A program made the translations under genes and the position numbers. Positions 16,994 to 23,682 of a DNA stretch of 33,374 nt are shown piece after piece (position 1 is the stretch's first letter; each line of letters begins with the position of its first letter). The stretch comes from Deltaproteobacteria bacterium (lineage in GTDB: Bacteria > Desulfobacterota > Desulfobulbia > Desulfobulbales > Desulfocapsaceae), in the NCBI GenBank assembly GCA_002747825.1, contig PDQQ01000010.1, forward strand, positions 96,461 through 129,834, read 5' to 3'. The notes beneath the pieces are model-generated. The model saw nothing but the letters and a program-made list of their open reading frames with translations, was not told the origin of the DNA and did not search any database.

Positions 16994-17584
16994 ATGTACC
17001 ATCAGCAGAGACAGGATAACCTCGTACTGACCGGGTTTATGGGCACCGGAAAAACGACAGTTGGCAGACTGCTGTCACGGTCGATGGTCCGGGAATTTAT
17101 TGATACTGACCAGCTTATAGTCGAACGACAGGGATTGAGCATCGCTGAGATCTTTCGGCAATTCGGCGAAGAGGTTTTTCGCAGACTGGAGTCCGAAGTT
17201 GCCACCGAACTTGCCCTGCGGGATAATCTGGTCATTGCCACCGGCGGCCGGATGCTGCTCGATCCTGACAATGCCACACGACTCTCCTGTAAAGGCCATA
17301 TCTTTTGTCTCACCGCCAGTGTCGATGCTATCTTCCAGAGAATACGCCAGGATGGAGAGAACAACAGGCCTCTTTTGCAAGGAAAAGACCCGAAGGCTAC
17401 AATCACCGTACTTTTACGGGAAAGAGAGCCGGGGTACAGCCACTTTTTACAAATCGATACCACAGGAAAAAGCCCACAGGAGGCCGCCTCTGCCTTACTG
17501 AAAAAATTCCAGGCTCTTCCAGTCAAAGGGCCCAAAGAGGGCGACGAGACAATAGATGCAAACCGGCCAGAATCCTCTCAGTAA
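16994..17584 (+). CDS. aroK: Shikimate kinase (variant GGR motif)
   Basis: P-loop kinase that phosphorylates shikimate in chorismate synthesis. The 196-residue protein has VLTGFMGTGKTTVGRLLSRS (Walker A), EFIDTDQLIVERQG, EEVFRRLESEV and NNRPLLQG. The shikimate-binding triple glycine, normally GGG, reads ATGGRMLL here, with R86 in place of the third Gly. The lid region (LREREPGYSHF) is also diverged from the usual RxPxYxE pattern. It may be a divergent AroK or a paralogue with altered substrate. The ATG at 16994 has no clear Shine-Dalgarno, and the gene may be translated by coupling to the kor operon. The C-terminal 20 residues are hydrophilic and non-conserved. Confidence 0.82.
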   Translation: MYHQQRQDNLVLTGFMGTGKTTVGRLLSRSMVREFIDTDQLIVERQGLSIAEIFRQFGEEVFRRLESEVATELALRDNLVIATGGRMLLDPDNATRLSCKGHIFCLTASVDAIFQRIRQDGENNRPLLQGKDPKATITVLLREREPGYSHFLQIDTTGKSPQEAASALLKKFQALPVKGPKEGDETIDANRPESSQ

Positions 17585-17612
17585 AAGACGAGAACTCTGG
17601 CAGGTACGCTAA

Positions 17613-17948
17613 TTATTTGAAGTTTGAATACATATCCTGGTTAAAGCCAATATAGAAGACGTCTCCAACCTGCAAAGCCGGAGCCCTCAGATTACCTGTC
17701 CGGCCAGTAATCTTTTTCAGAAGCTCTTCTCTGTCGGCTTCTGCAGGTTTGAACTGCAAAACCTTCTGCCCATTGGCCACAAAGACGGTATCTGCCCCAG
17801 AGACAAGCTCCCAAGCTTCCGCACTTTTTTTCGTCTCTTTTTTAGCATCAACCTCTTTTTCGATGGCGATGTTCTTGTCTTGAAAAACCGTCCAGGCCTT
17901 CTTGCACGACATTCAGCCTTTGCGCATATACGCCCAATCTATTTTCAT
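17613..17948 (-). CDS. ArsC-family selenoprotein (in-frame UGA = Sec12)
   Basis: The predicted protein is 111 residues: MKIDWAYMRKG-U-MSCKKAW, then a thioredoxin-fold ArsC/Spx-like body containing EVDAKKETKKSAEAWEL, GADTVFVANGQKVLQFKP and the C-terminal GRTGNLRAPALQVGDVFYIGF. Conventional ORF calling would start at the internal ATG at 17912 and lose the catalytic U-x-x-C motif. The full frame has AAGGAG 6 bases before its ATG at 17948 and continues through a single TGA at 17913-17915. A family of ArsC-like (seleno)proteins with WxxHRxGUxxCKK and a conserved TGNLRAP stretch is known. Cys homologues have CxxC there. The function is probably thiol/selenol oxidoreductase; the substrate is unknown and arsenate is not implied. 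The MITE-like copy 2 abuts its ribosome-binding site. Confidence 0.88.
17883..17901 (-). promoter_or_regulatory. Candidate bacterial SECIS stem-loop
   Basis: Twelve to thirty bases after the UGA, GAAGGCC can pair with GGUUUUU (two G-C, two A-U and three G-U pairs) leaving a UGGAC apical loop at +19 to +23. A G within the first two loop bases and the 16-37 base distance meet the published bSECIS consensus. The stem has several wobble pairs, so the structure is plausible rather than certain. Confidence 0.45.
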
Positions 17949-17965
17949 ACCAGTCTCCTTTCTAA

Positions 17966-18186
17966 TCCGGATATTTCATAAACATTGTGTCAATTTTTTA
18001 AAAATTGCTGATATTCCAATATACGACATCGAGAACATTACAGTTTGACAATATCCAAAGTGTTCACTAAAGGTCAGTCCATGCGGCACCATCTTCTTTG
18101 CGTATTTTTGCAGTACATATAGTTTACTATTACCTAATGCAAAAAACTTCGAACCTGACACCGCCTGAACTGATGAAATATCCGGG
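17966..18186 (-). mobile_element. MITE-like non-autonomous element, copy 2
   Basis: This is the reverse complement of the element at 456-675, with about 14 differences in about 220 bases. Terminal repeats are TCCGGATATTTCAT at 17966-17979 and ATGAAATATCCGGG at 18173-18186. The flanks CTAA (17962-17965) and CTAC (18187-18190) give an imperfect 4-bp duplication. Read on the minus strand, one frame is open through the whole element (about 70 codons with SGSKFFALG and LTFSEHFGYC), the same frame that is shifted in copy 1. This may be a remnant of a parental transposon's coding sequence. The TTGACA-bearing end faces the selenoprotein gene and ends 6 bases from its Shine-Dalgarno. Confidence 0.8.
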
Positions 18187-18309
18187 CTACCCCGTTTCAT
18201 GCCTCTAGCAGCAAAGCCTTGTTTGTTTTGCGCTTCAAAGCTTTTACAGCATGTACAATATCAAACGTCCTTGAAGTCCTTTTTGAAGGGAAACATACCT
18301 CTCTTTCAC

Positions 18310-18320
18310 GAAATATCCGG
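18310..18320. repeat. Possible isolated MITE end at ferritin stop
   Basis: GAAATATCCGG repeats 11 bases of the element's terminal repeat immediately outside the ferritin stop codon. Nothing further into the element matches. It may be a scar of another insertion or chance. Confidence 0.3.
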
Positions 18321-18321
18321 A

Positions 18322-18831
18322 TCAGTCATCGGAGGGGGAAGTATAGACCCTCTTGCCGAGTTCCAGATCAAGGGCAAACAGCGCGGCGGAGTCTCCCTGT
18401 ATCATTTTGACCCGCCCCAAGACATCTCCAACGCTGGCTTCTTCTTCAACCTGCTCGGTCACAAACCACTGCAGAAAAATATTTGTAGCATGGTCTTTTT
18501 CAGCTAAAGCGACCTCAACAAGATTATTCACCATGGCGGTAACCTTGGCCTCGTGCGCAACGATCTCTCTGACGACATCAACTTCGTTCTTCCAGTCGTT
18601 CTCTGGCTTTTCGATGGCTGCCAATGCAATAGAGCCGCCTCTCTCGAGGATATAGTCATAAATCTTCATCGCATGGAAGACCTCTTCCTGCGTTTGTATC
18701 CGCATCCAGGAGGCGAACCCGGAAAGAGAACGCTCACTAAACCAGGCCGACATCGAAAGATAGAGATACGATGAATACAACTCGGCGTTAAACTGTTCGT
18801 TTAATGCCTCACACATGGTGTCACTGATCAT
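18322..18831 (-). CDS. ftnA: Bacterial non-heme ferritin (FtnA type)
   Basis: A 169-residue four-helix ferritin that oxidises and stores iron in 24-mer shells in the cytosol. Ferroxidase ligands are visible: E17 (NEQFNAELYSSYLYL), E50 and H53 (QTQEEVFHAMKIYDY), with further acidic ligands in the third helix. QWFVTEQVEEEASV is the typical fourth-helix start. The ATG at 18831 follows AGGGGC. The frame is open upstream to 19053, but those 74 codons have no ferritin similarity and are excluded. It lies downstream of an SMR exporter gene and next to a flavodoxin and a DtxR regulator, a plausible iron and redox neighbourhood. No clear Fur box was found. Confidence 0.93.
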   Translation of the reverse strand: MISDTMCEALNEQFNAELYSSYLYLSMSAWFSERSLSGFASWMRIQTQEEVFHAMKIYDYILERGGSIALAAIEKPENDWKNEVDVVREIVAHEAKVTAMVNNLVEVALAEKDHATNIFLQWFVTEQVEEEASVGDVLGRVKMIQGDSAALFALDLELGKRVYTSPSDD

Positions 18832-18959
18832 AATCTTGCCCCTTTTAAAAAATGTTTGTCTGTACGTATCTGTTTGTTTGTGGATAAGAGTCCACGCCCA
18901 ACCTGGTAGACGATAAGTATCAAAAGAAAGATTGCCAATCTTTTCTCGATTTTGAGCAT

Positions 18960-19015
18960 AAGCCACATGCTCTTCCGACAGCCAGATGGATAAAGAAACA
19001 TCCATCATGTGGCTT
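18960..19015 (-). repeat. Nested stem-loop between SMR gene and ferritin
   Basis: AAGCCACATG (18960-18969) is a perfect reverse complement of CATGTGGCTT (19006-19015). Inside it ATGGAT pairs with ATCCAT around an AAAGAAAC loop, leaving a 15-16 base bulge on one side. There is no T run, so it is not a standard terminator. It could be a processed or regulatory RNA structure in the ferritin leader. Confidence 0.4.
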
Positions 19016-19062
19016 TCGTCCAGTAACAGACCAACTGGTAGAGAAGTCTTCACTTGCTTTAC

Positions 19063-19392
19063 CTAATGACCAATAGTATTGGAAAAAAGATTGATTACGA
19101 TTACTCCGACAATAATTAAGCCTATACCTATAACTGCTGGAATATCCAGGGACTGTTTGTATAAGAAAAAGCTAATGATGGTGACGAGAACAATACCAAG
19201 ACCAGACCAAACAGCGTAAGTTATGCCCACTGGAATGACTCTTAAAGTAAGAGTCATAAAATAAAAAGCCACAGCATAACCACTAACCACGATTATACTC
19301 GGAATTAATCTGGTAAATTCTTCTGAGGCCTTTAAAGCGCTTGTTGCTGTAACTTCTGCAAGAACAGCTATGAACAAATAGAAATATGTCAT
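19063..19392 (-). CDS. Small multidrug resistance (SMR) exporter, EmrE/Qac subtype
   Basis: A 109-residue four-helix inner-membrane H+-antiporter subunit that works as an antiparallel dimer exporting lipophilic cations. The start MTYFYLFIAVLAEVTATSAL contains the essential membrane Glu (E13). TRLIPS, GITYAVWSGLGIVL and the C-terminal VGVIVINLFS closely follow EmrE, and the Gdx/SugE guanidinium signatures are absent. The ATG at 19392 is used; a GTG at 19398 is possible. No strong ribosome-binding site is visible. The gene is visibly richer in A+T than its neighbours, which suggests horizontal acquisition. I searched the flanks for an integron attC site and did not find one. Confidence 0.9.
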   Translation of the reverse strand: MTYFYLFIAVLAEVTATSALKASEEFTRLIPSIIVVSGYAVAFYFMTLTLRVIPVGITYAVWSGLGIVLVTIISFFLYKQSLDIPAVIGIGLIIVGVIVINLFSNTIGH

Positions 19393-19480
19393 TTTCACTT
19401 ACACACCACATCCAAAAAAATAATCAGTAATATCAAAATTTTGTTTATATTTCAGAAGACTCCATCTATGACGACACAAC

Positions 19481-19515
19481 AAAAAAAGACTGGATCAACT
19501 AAGATCCAGTCTTTT
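19481..19515. terminator. Bidirectional terminator between flavodoxin and SMR gene
   Basis: GACTGGATC (19488-19496) pairs with GATCCAGTC (19503-19511). It is flanked by seven A on the left and TTTT on the right, so it can terminate transcription in both directions. It ends the flavodoxin transcript on the minus strand. Confidence 0.8.
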
Positions 19516-19592
19516 AATAGCAAAAAAATCTATGATAAAAAAGCCTTGAGGCAGCCCCCCAAAAAAGAGGGAAGGCATACTGTCGAACAAGA

Positions 19593-20430
<838 letters not shown>

Positions 20431-20577
20431 TCTTTTCCTCTTTTTTTCAACTATTTGTAGCTAACCGCAAGGTTTAACCTCTTGATCGAACAGATCTCTC
20501 GGCTATAGCCACCCGCAGATGACTCTAAGTTTAAAACACCAGCCTTATGGGAAAACAGTACTCGTCCATACACACAA

Positions 20578-21885
20578 TTACTGAATGATCGTCTCAAGAC
20601 CTTTGGCAAGTGAAGACAAACCGGCACTCCTCATCATAACGAAGGGTTTGCTGTTGCGCTTGCATATTTTTTTTACACATTTACAGGCATCGTGACTAAT
20701 ACAATCAATCGGACAGAGAACCGCATCGGCACCACTCAACATCTTCGGCAACAGGTTTCTGGAACTCTCCTTACCGCCATCGTGATGCAGAAAGATACCG
20801 CCGTATTTTTCGACCATCTCCCGGTAATGGGCGATCATATTGCTGCGTCCACCAACATAGAGGACAGCCTTACCAGACAGGCCAACCCCCTGGCAGCAGG
20901 AAACTTCCTTCTCCTGGCAGGTATCGCAGGTAGCCTTTCCGCCCATACCCAACTGAAACATGCCCTCCAGAGAGACAAGCTCCTCCTGCAGCTGAGCGTT
21001 GGTCGTCTTCAGTTCGACCAATTCAGCCTCATAGACCTCTCTGTCAATCTCTGCCTTCTCTAAATCCTGTTCAATGGCCTCGAGAAGCAGACGGTTCTCC
21101 TCCTTTTGTTTGGCAAGCTCTTTTTTTAAGGACTCTAGATCAGCCACACCATCCTGTCTCTCGATCTTCTCGCGAAGCTCGCCATTTTCTGCGGCAAGAC
21201 GTTCTCCAATCTGCAGCTGACGCTTGAGTTCCTCCCTGCTTTGCTGCAGTTCTTTGAGATCAGCAGCCCTCAATTCCTTTTCCTTGCGAGATGTTGCCTG
21301 CGACCGCTCAAGGGAACATTCAAGACGCTCTATTTTCTTTTTGAGCCCGGCTGTAAGCCTTGCATCGTTGGTATACGAGGCAAAAATATCATAACTGACC
21401 ATATGGCAGTCGCCGTACACCTCGTCAAGTAAGGTCTTACTGCATGAAGGCAGGGTCATAACTGCCCAGAAAGCCCCAGGGATGGCACCACCTGTTTTCA
21501 GATCCTTTTTCCACTCTTTGCGTACCTCTTCGTCATTGGCAAGCGAGGAGTATTTTTTCACCGCTCCCCTGTATTTGCCATCAAGAATCTTGTTTAAGGC
21601 CCGAGTTTTGGGAAGACGCTCGGAGGCGATGGCCGAAAGGCTCCGATGAATGGCAAAGGAACTGAGCCTCTGTTCAAAGCCAAAAACCTTTTTCTTTGCG
21701 ATTTGTTTGAGATCTTTACGACTTAAACAGGCTCCAATCACTGAACAGTGATAACCAGTATGGATCTGCCAGATCTTTTTCCTCCTCTGGCTGCTGGCTT
21801 CGGAGTCCTGCCCTTTCGCCACACCCATTCTTTCAAGTTGTTCGTCTCTCAGTTTCATAATTTTGTCAACCTCTATTCTATCCAT
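20578..21885 (-). CDS. DUF2325 domain protein with central coiled coil
   Basis: A 435-residue soluble protein. The N-terminal part has IHTGYHCSVIGACLSRKDL (residues 41-59), a His/Cys-bearing motif found with DUF2325. Residues about 178-305 are a long heptad-rich coiled coil. A thiolate cluster follows (C320, C323, C330, C331), and then DUF2325 proper (about 340-432) with AVLYVGGRSNMIAHYREMVEKYGG, FLHHDGGKE, ADAVLCPIDCISHDACKCVKK and SAGLSSLAKGL. DUF2325 proteins have no settled function; the domain resembles a dehydrogenase or nucleotide-sensing fold with metal-binding Cys. The next gene upstream is a DtxR-type regulator, and flavodoxin and ferritin genes lie downstream. The start at 21885 lacks a clear Shine-Dalgarno; the ATG at 21858 (GAGG about 10 bases upstream) is an alternative. 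Confidence 0.85.
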   Translation of the reverse strand: MDRIEVDKIMKLRDEQLERMGVAKGQDSEASSQRRKKIWQIHTGYHCSVIGACLSRKDLKQIAKKKVFGFEQRLSSFAIHRSLSAIASERLPKTRALNKILDGKYRGAVKKYSSLANDEEVRKEWKKDLKTGGAIPGAFWAVMTLPSCSKTLLDEVYGDCHMVSYDIFASYTNDARLTAGLKKKIERLECSLERSQATSRKEKELRAADLKELQQSREELKRQLQIGERLAAENGELREKIERQDGVADLESLKKELAKQKEENRLLLEAIEQDLEKAEIDREVYEAELVELKTTNAQLQEELVSLEGMFQLGMGGKATCDTCQEKEVSCCQGVGLSGKAVLYVGGRSNMIAHYREMVEKYGGIFLHHDGGKESSRNLLPKMLSGADAVLCPIDCISHDACKCVKKICKRNSKPFVMMRSAGLSSLAKGLETIIQ

Positions 21886-22030
21886 CTCTGGATAGCAGAA
21901 CGCTGCTTGAAAAGCTTTCCTTCTGCATTGCAGAGATACAGGAAAGATAACACCCCGGAACAGCCCTACAGCGCCTCATAAAGTGATCAAAGCCATATGA
22001 AATGGCTTGTCTGGGACTCTCCAGGAGTCG

Positions 22031-22477
22031 CTATTGTTTTTTGTCCAGAAACCTCGCAAAACCGTCCTCAGCTCCGGACTGATCCCCCTTCCGCAGGTAT
22101 TCTCTATATTTTATCATCCTGTCAACGATGGTTGAAGATACGACATGCTCCATCTTGCAGGCACCTTCGTCAGCTATAACGGGGTCAATCTTCAGGACCT
22201 CTATAAAGAAATCCCTCAGGGTCTCATGCCGAAAAAACACCTCTGAGGCGTACTTCTCACCTTCTGGCGTGAGGGTAATCGCCCCGTAGGGAGCGTAGTT
22301 TATCAAACTCTTCTCGCGTAACTGCTGACAGGCCTCTGTCACAGAGGCCCCTGAAACGCCAAGATGCGCAGTTATTTGCTTGGGCCTTGCCTCTCCCTTA
22401 TTGTCCCTGTTGAGATAGATTGCTTCAAGATAATCCTCGAGGCTTGCGCTAAAACGTTTTTTCTTGCTCTTTCCCAT
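22031..22477 (-). CDS. DtxR/MntR-family metal-dependent repressor
   Basis: A 148-residue metal-responsive transcription factor. The N-terminal winged helix begins SASLEDYLEAIYLN and continues through RPKQITAHLGVSGASVTEACQQLREKSLINYAPYGAITLTPEG, the usual DtxR recognition region. The dimerisation and metal-binding domain follows with FFRHETLRDFFIEVLKIDPVIADEGACKMEHVVSSTIVDRM, containing the His/Glu/Cys ligand pattern of the family. There is no C-terminal SH3-like domain, as in MntR and short IdeR-type proteins. It would repress iron or manganese acquisition genes when the metal is bound. The ATG at 22477 is preferred over a GTG at 22507. Targets could include the adjacent DUF2325, flavodoxin and ferritin genes, but I could not identify an operator. 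Confidence 0.92.
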   Translation of the reverse strand: MGKSKKKRFSASLEDYLEAIYLNRDNKGEARPKQITAHLGVSGASVTEACQQLREKSLINYAPYGAITLTPEGEKYASEVFFRHETLRDFFIEVLKIDPVIADEGACKMEHVVSSTIVDRMIKYREYLRKGDQSGAEDGFARFLDKKQ

Positions 22478-22690
22478 TGAGACTGAAATCCTTTGATAAA
22501 AGTACACGAAACAGAAACTGCAGTAAGGCCTGCCACAAGGAAGCCGAAAACACCAGAAGACAAAAAACAGGCAGACCCCGGATAACTGCGCAACACATCA
22601 CCAACTTAGCTTTCCCTAAATTGGGTGTCAAGAACTATTTTTTGCTCTCTTAATTTTTAACAAGACATCAACTCGCAGGAGACGGCAGAA
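22478..22690. other. Upstream region of the DtxR gene
   Basis: This stretch should hold the DtxR promoter. Together with the relic and terminator up to 22964 it forms a region without genes of about 490 bases. I see no convincing -35/-10 pair or operator. Confidence 0.4.
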
Positions 22691-22721
22691 TGACACCGCC
22701 TGAACTAATGAAATATCCGGG
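22691..22721 (+). mobile_element. Solo end of the MITE-like element
   Basis: These 31 bases match the right end of MITE copy 2 (18156-18186) at 30 of 31 positions, including the terminal ATGAAATATCCGGG. The rest of the element is absent. It ends in CTAT, like the CTAN flanks of the other copies. It is a truncated remnant and lies about 240 bases from the tRNA-Thr gene. Confidence 0.65.
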
Positions 22722-22918
22722 CTATGGATATAGCGTAAAAAATGTTCGATTCATTGACACAGGGAAAACAGGCGGTACGTCCTGCCTGTCCTGGCGGTTT
22801 TTCTCCAGGCCTCGGGAAGTTTACCTGCAAGGGCGATTTCCCAAGGCAGAAGAAGGCATCAGAGAACAGGTGCCTCAACTGTAGAACGGGGGTATTTTAG
22901 GCTGAGATTTTTTTAGAC

Positions 22919-22962
22919 AAAAAAAAAGGCCTTCAGAAAACATACCTGAAGGCCTTTTTTTA
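22919..22962. terminator. Bidirectional terminator after tRNA-Thr
   Basis: AGGCCTTCAG (22927-22936) pairs with CTGAAGGCCT (22946-22955). It is flanked by at least seven A and seven T, so it works in both orientations. It lies just past the tRNA-Thr 3' end on the minus strand. Confidence 0.85.
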
Positions 22963-22964
22963 TC

Positions 22965-23040
22965 TGGAGCCAGCAAGCGGGATCGAACCGCTGACCTACG
23001 CTTTACGAGAGCGTCGCTCTACCAACTGAGCTATGCTGGC
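22965..23040 (-). tRNA. tRNA-Thr (anticodon CGT)
   Basis: The minus strand folds as a complete cloverleaf. The acceptor stem is GCCAGCA/TGCTGGC, the D arm GCTCAGTTGGTAGAGC, the anticodon stem ACGCT/AGCGT with loop CTCGTAA, and the T arm AGCGG-TTCGATC-CCGCT. Anticodon CGT reads ACG. The discriminator is T and CCA is encoded. All invariant positions I checked are present. A good promoter and a strong terminator flank it. Confidence 0.96.
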
Positions 23041-23078
23041 CAATCTGCAGGAAATGGTATAAACAACGAAGAGAGCCT

Positions 23079-23107
23079 CTTATATCAGGTAATTGTCGAG
23101 AGTTCAA
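23079..23107 (-). promoter_or_regulatory. Promoter of tRNA-Thr
   Basis: On the minus strand TTGAAC (23107-23102) and TATAAG (23084-23079) are separated by exactly 17 bases, about 39 bases before the mature tRNA 5' end. Confidence 0.7.
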
Positions 23108-23190
23108 TAGATAAAGCAGAGAGAGCCTGACCGCCACTCCAAAAACACCTGCTGTCTGCCTCGGCAACGGCAAGACTCTCGGCCCCAAAA

Positions 23191-23658
23191 TCATTTCACA
23201 CTGCCAAATGACAGCATCTGCATAGCCGCAAGGCGTGCTGCAATAGCCTTTTTGGTTTCCGGCGAGGTCTCCAGCTCTCCACTCTGCTTGATCGGTTCCC
23301 ACCGATATGTCTTTCGAACCACCTCTTCATATCTCTGACGCAGCAAGACAAAAGATTCTTCGACCTCTGGATAGTCGCCGCTATCACGGAAAGGCAGATA
23401 GAGGAAATCAGAGTGCTGGCCGGTCTTGAACCAGGGAACCGAAAGATAATGAAATTCCTTTGGCTGCCAGCCTTCGGCCCGCTCGTTCTCCCCCGGCATG
23501 CACCAGCCCTTCCCCGGTTCAGGGATACGCGGGATCAAGCTCTCTATCTGAATCGACTGCATCGCGATGGCTCGTTCATGCTCTTCGAGGGAGATAACAT
23601 ATTTGAGTGTTGGCCGGTAATTCCCGCGTTTTTTATCAATATTCCACCGTATGTTCAT
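23191..23658 (-). CDS. Unknown protein of MoxR-DUF2201 operon
   Basis: A 155-residue soluble protein of unknown family. No signal peptide or membrane segment is visible. It contains an aromatic and charged central portion (GWQPKEFHYLSVPWFKTGQHSDFLYLPFRDSGDY) and a helical, basic tail (ETKKAIAARLAAMQML). It starts 24 bases after the DUF2201/VWA gene, with GGAGG before the ATG at 23658, so it is the third cistron of the MoxR operon. Its function is presumably tied to the chaperone-like MoxR/VWA pair, perhaps as a substrate or adaptor. That is inference only. No transmembrane partner is adjacent. Confidence 0.75.
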   Translation of the reverse strand: MNIRWNIDKKRGNYRPTLKYVISLEEHERAIAMQSIQIESLIPRIPEPGKGWCMPGENERAEGWQPKEFHYLSVPWFKTGQHSDFLYLPFRDSGDYPEVEESFVLLRQRYEEVVRKTYRWEPIKQSGELETSPETKKAIAARLAAMQMLSFGSVK

Positions 23659-23682
23659 TGTTTCCTCCGATCGGCCTCCGGC

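Noticed and set aside
8908..18894. A shared 13-mer, GGATAAGAGTCCA, upstream of recA (8908-8920) and of ferritin (18882-18894)
   Set aside because: In a 33-kb window several 13-mer matches on both strands are expected by chance, and the surrounding bases do not align. It is not a defensible common regulatory site.
18841..19062. Integron attC site beside the SMR gene
   Set aside because: A GTTRRRY-like core occurs (GTTGGGC on the minus strand), but no matching RYYYAAC partner or proper attC spacing was found.
22690..22884. 64-codon ORF with a good AGGAG ribosome-binding site beginning in the MITE end (M-T-P-P-E-L-M-K-Y-P-G...)
   Set aside because: Its first codons come from the transposon end and the rest has no recognisable motif. 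The RBS match is probably accidental.
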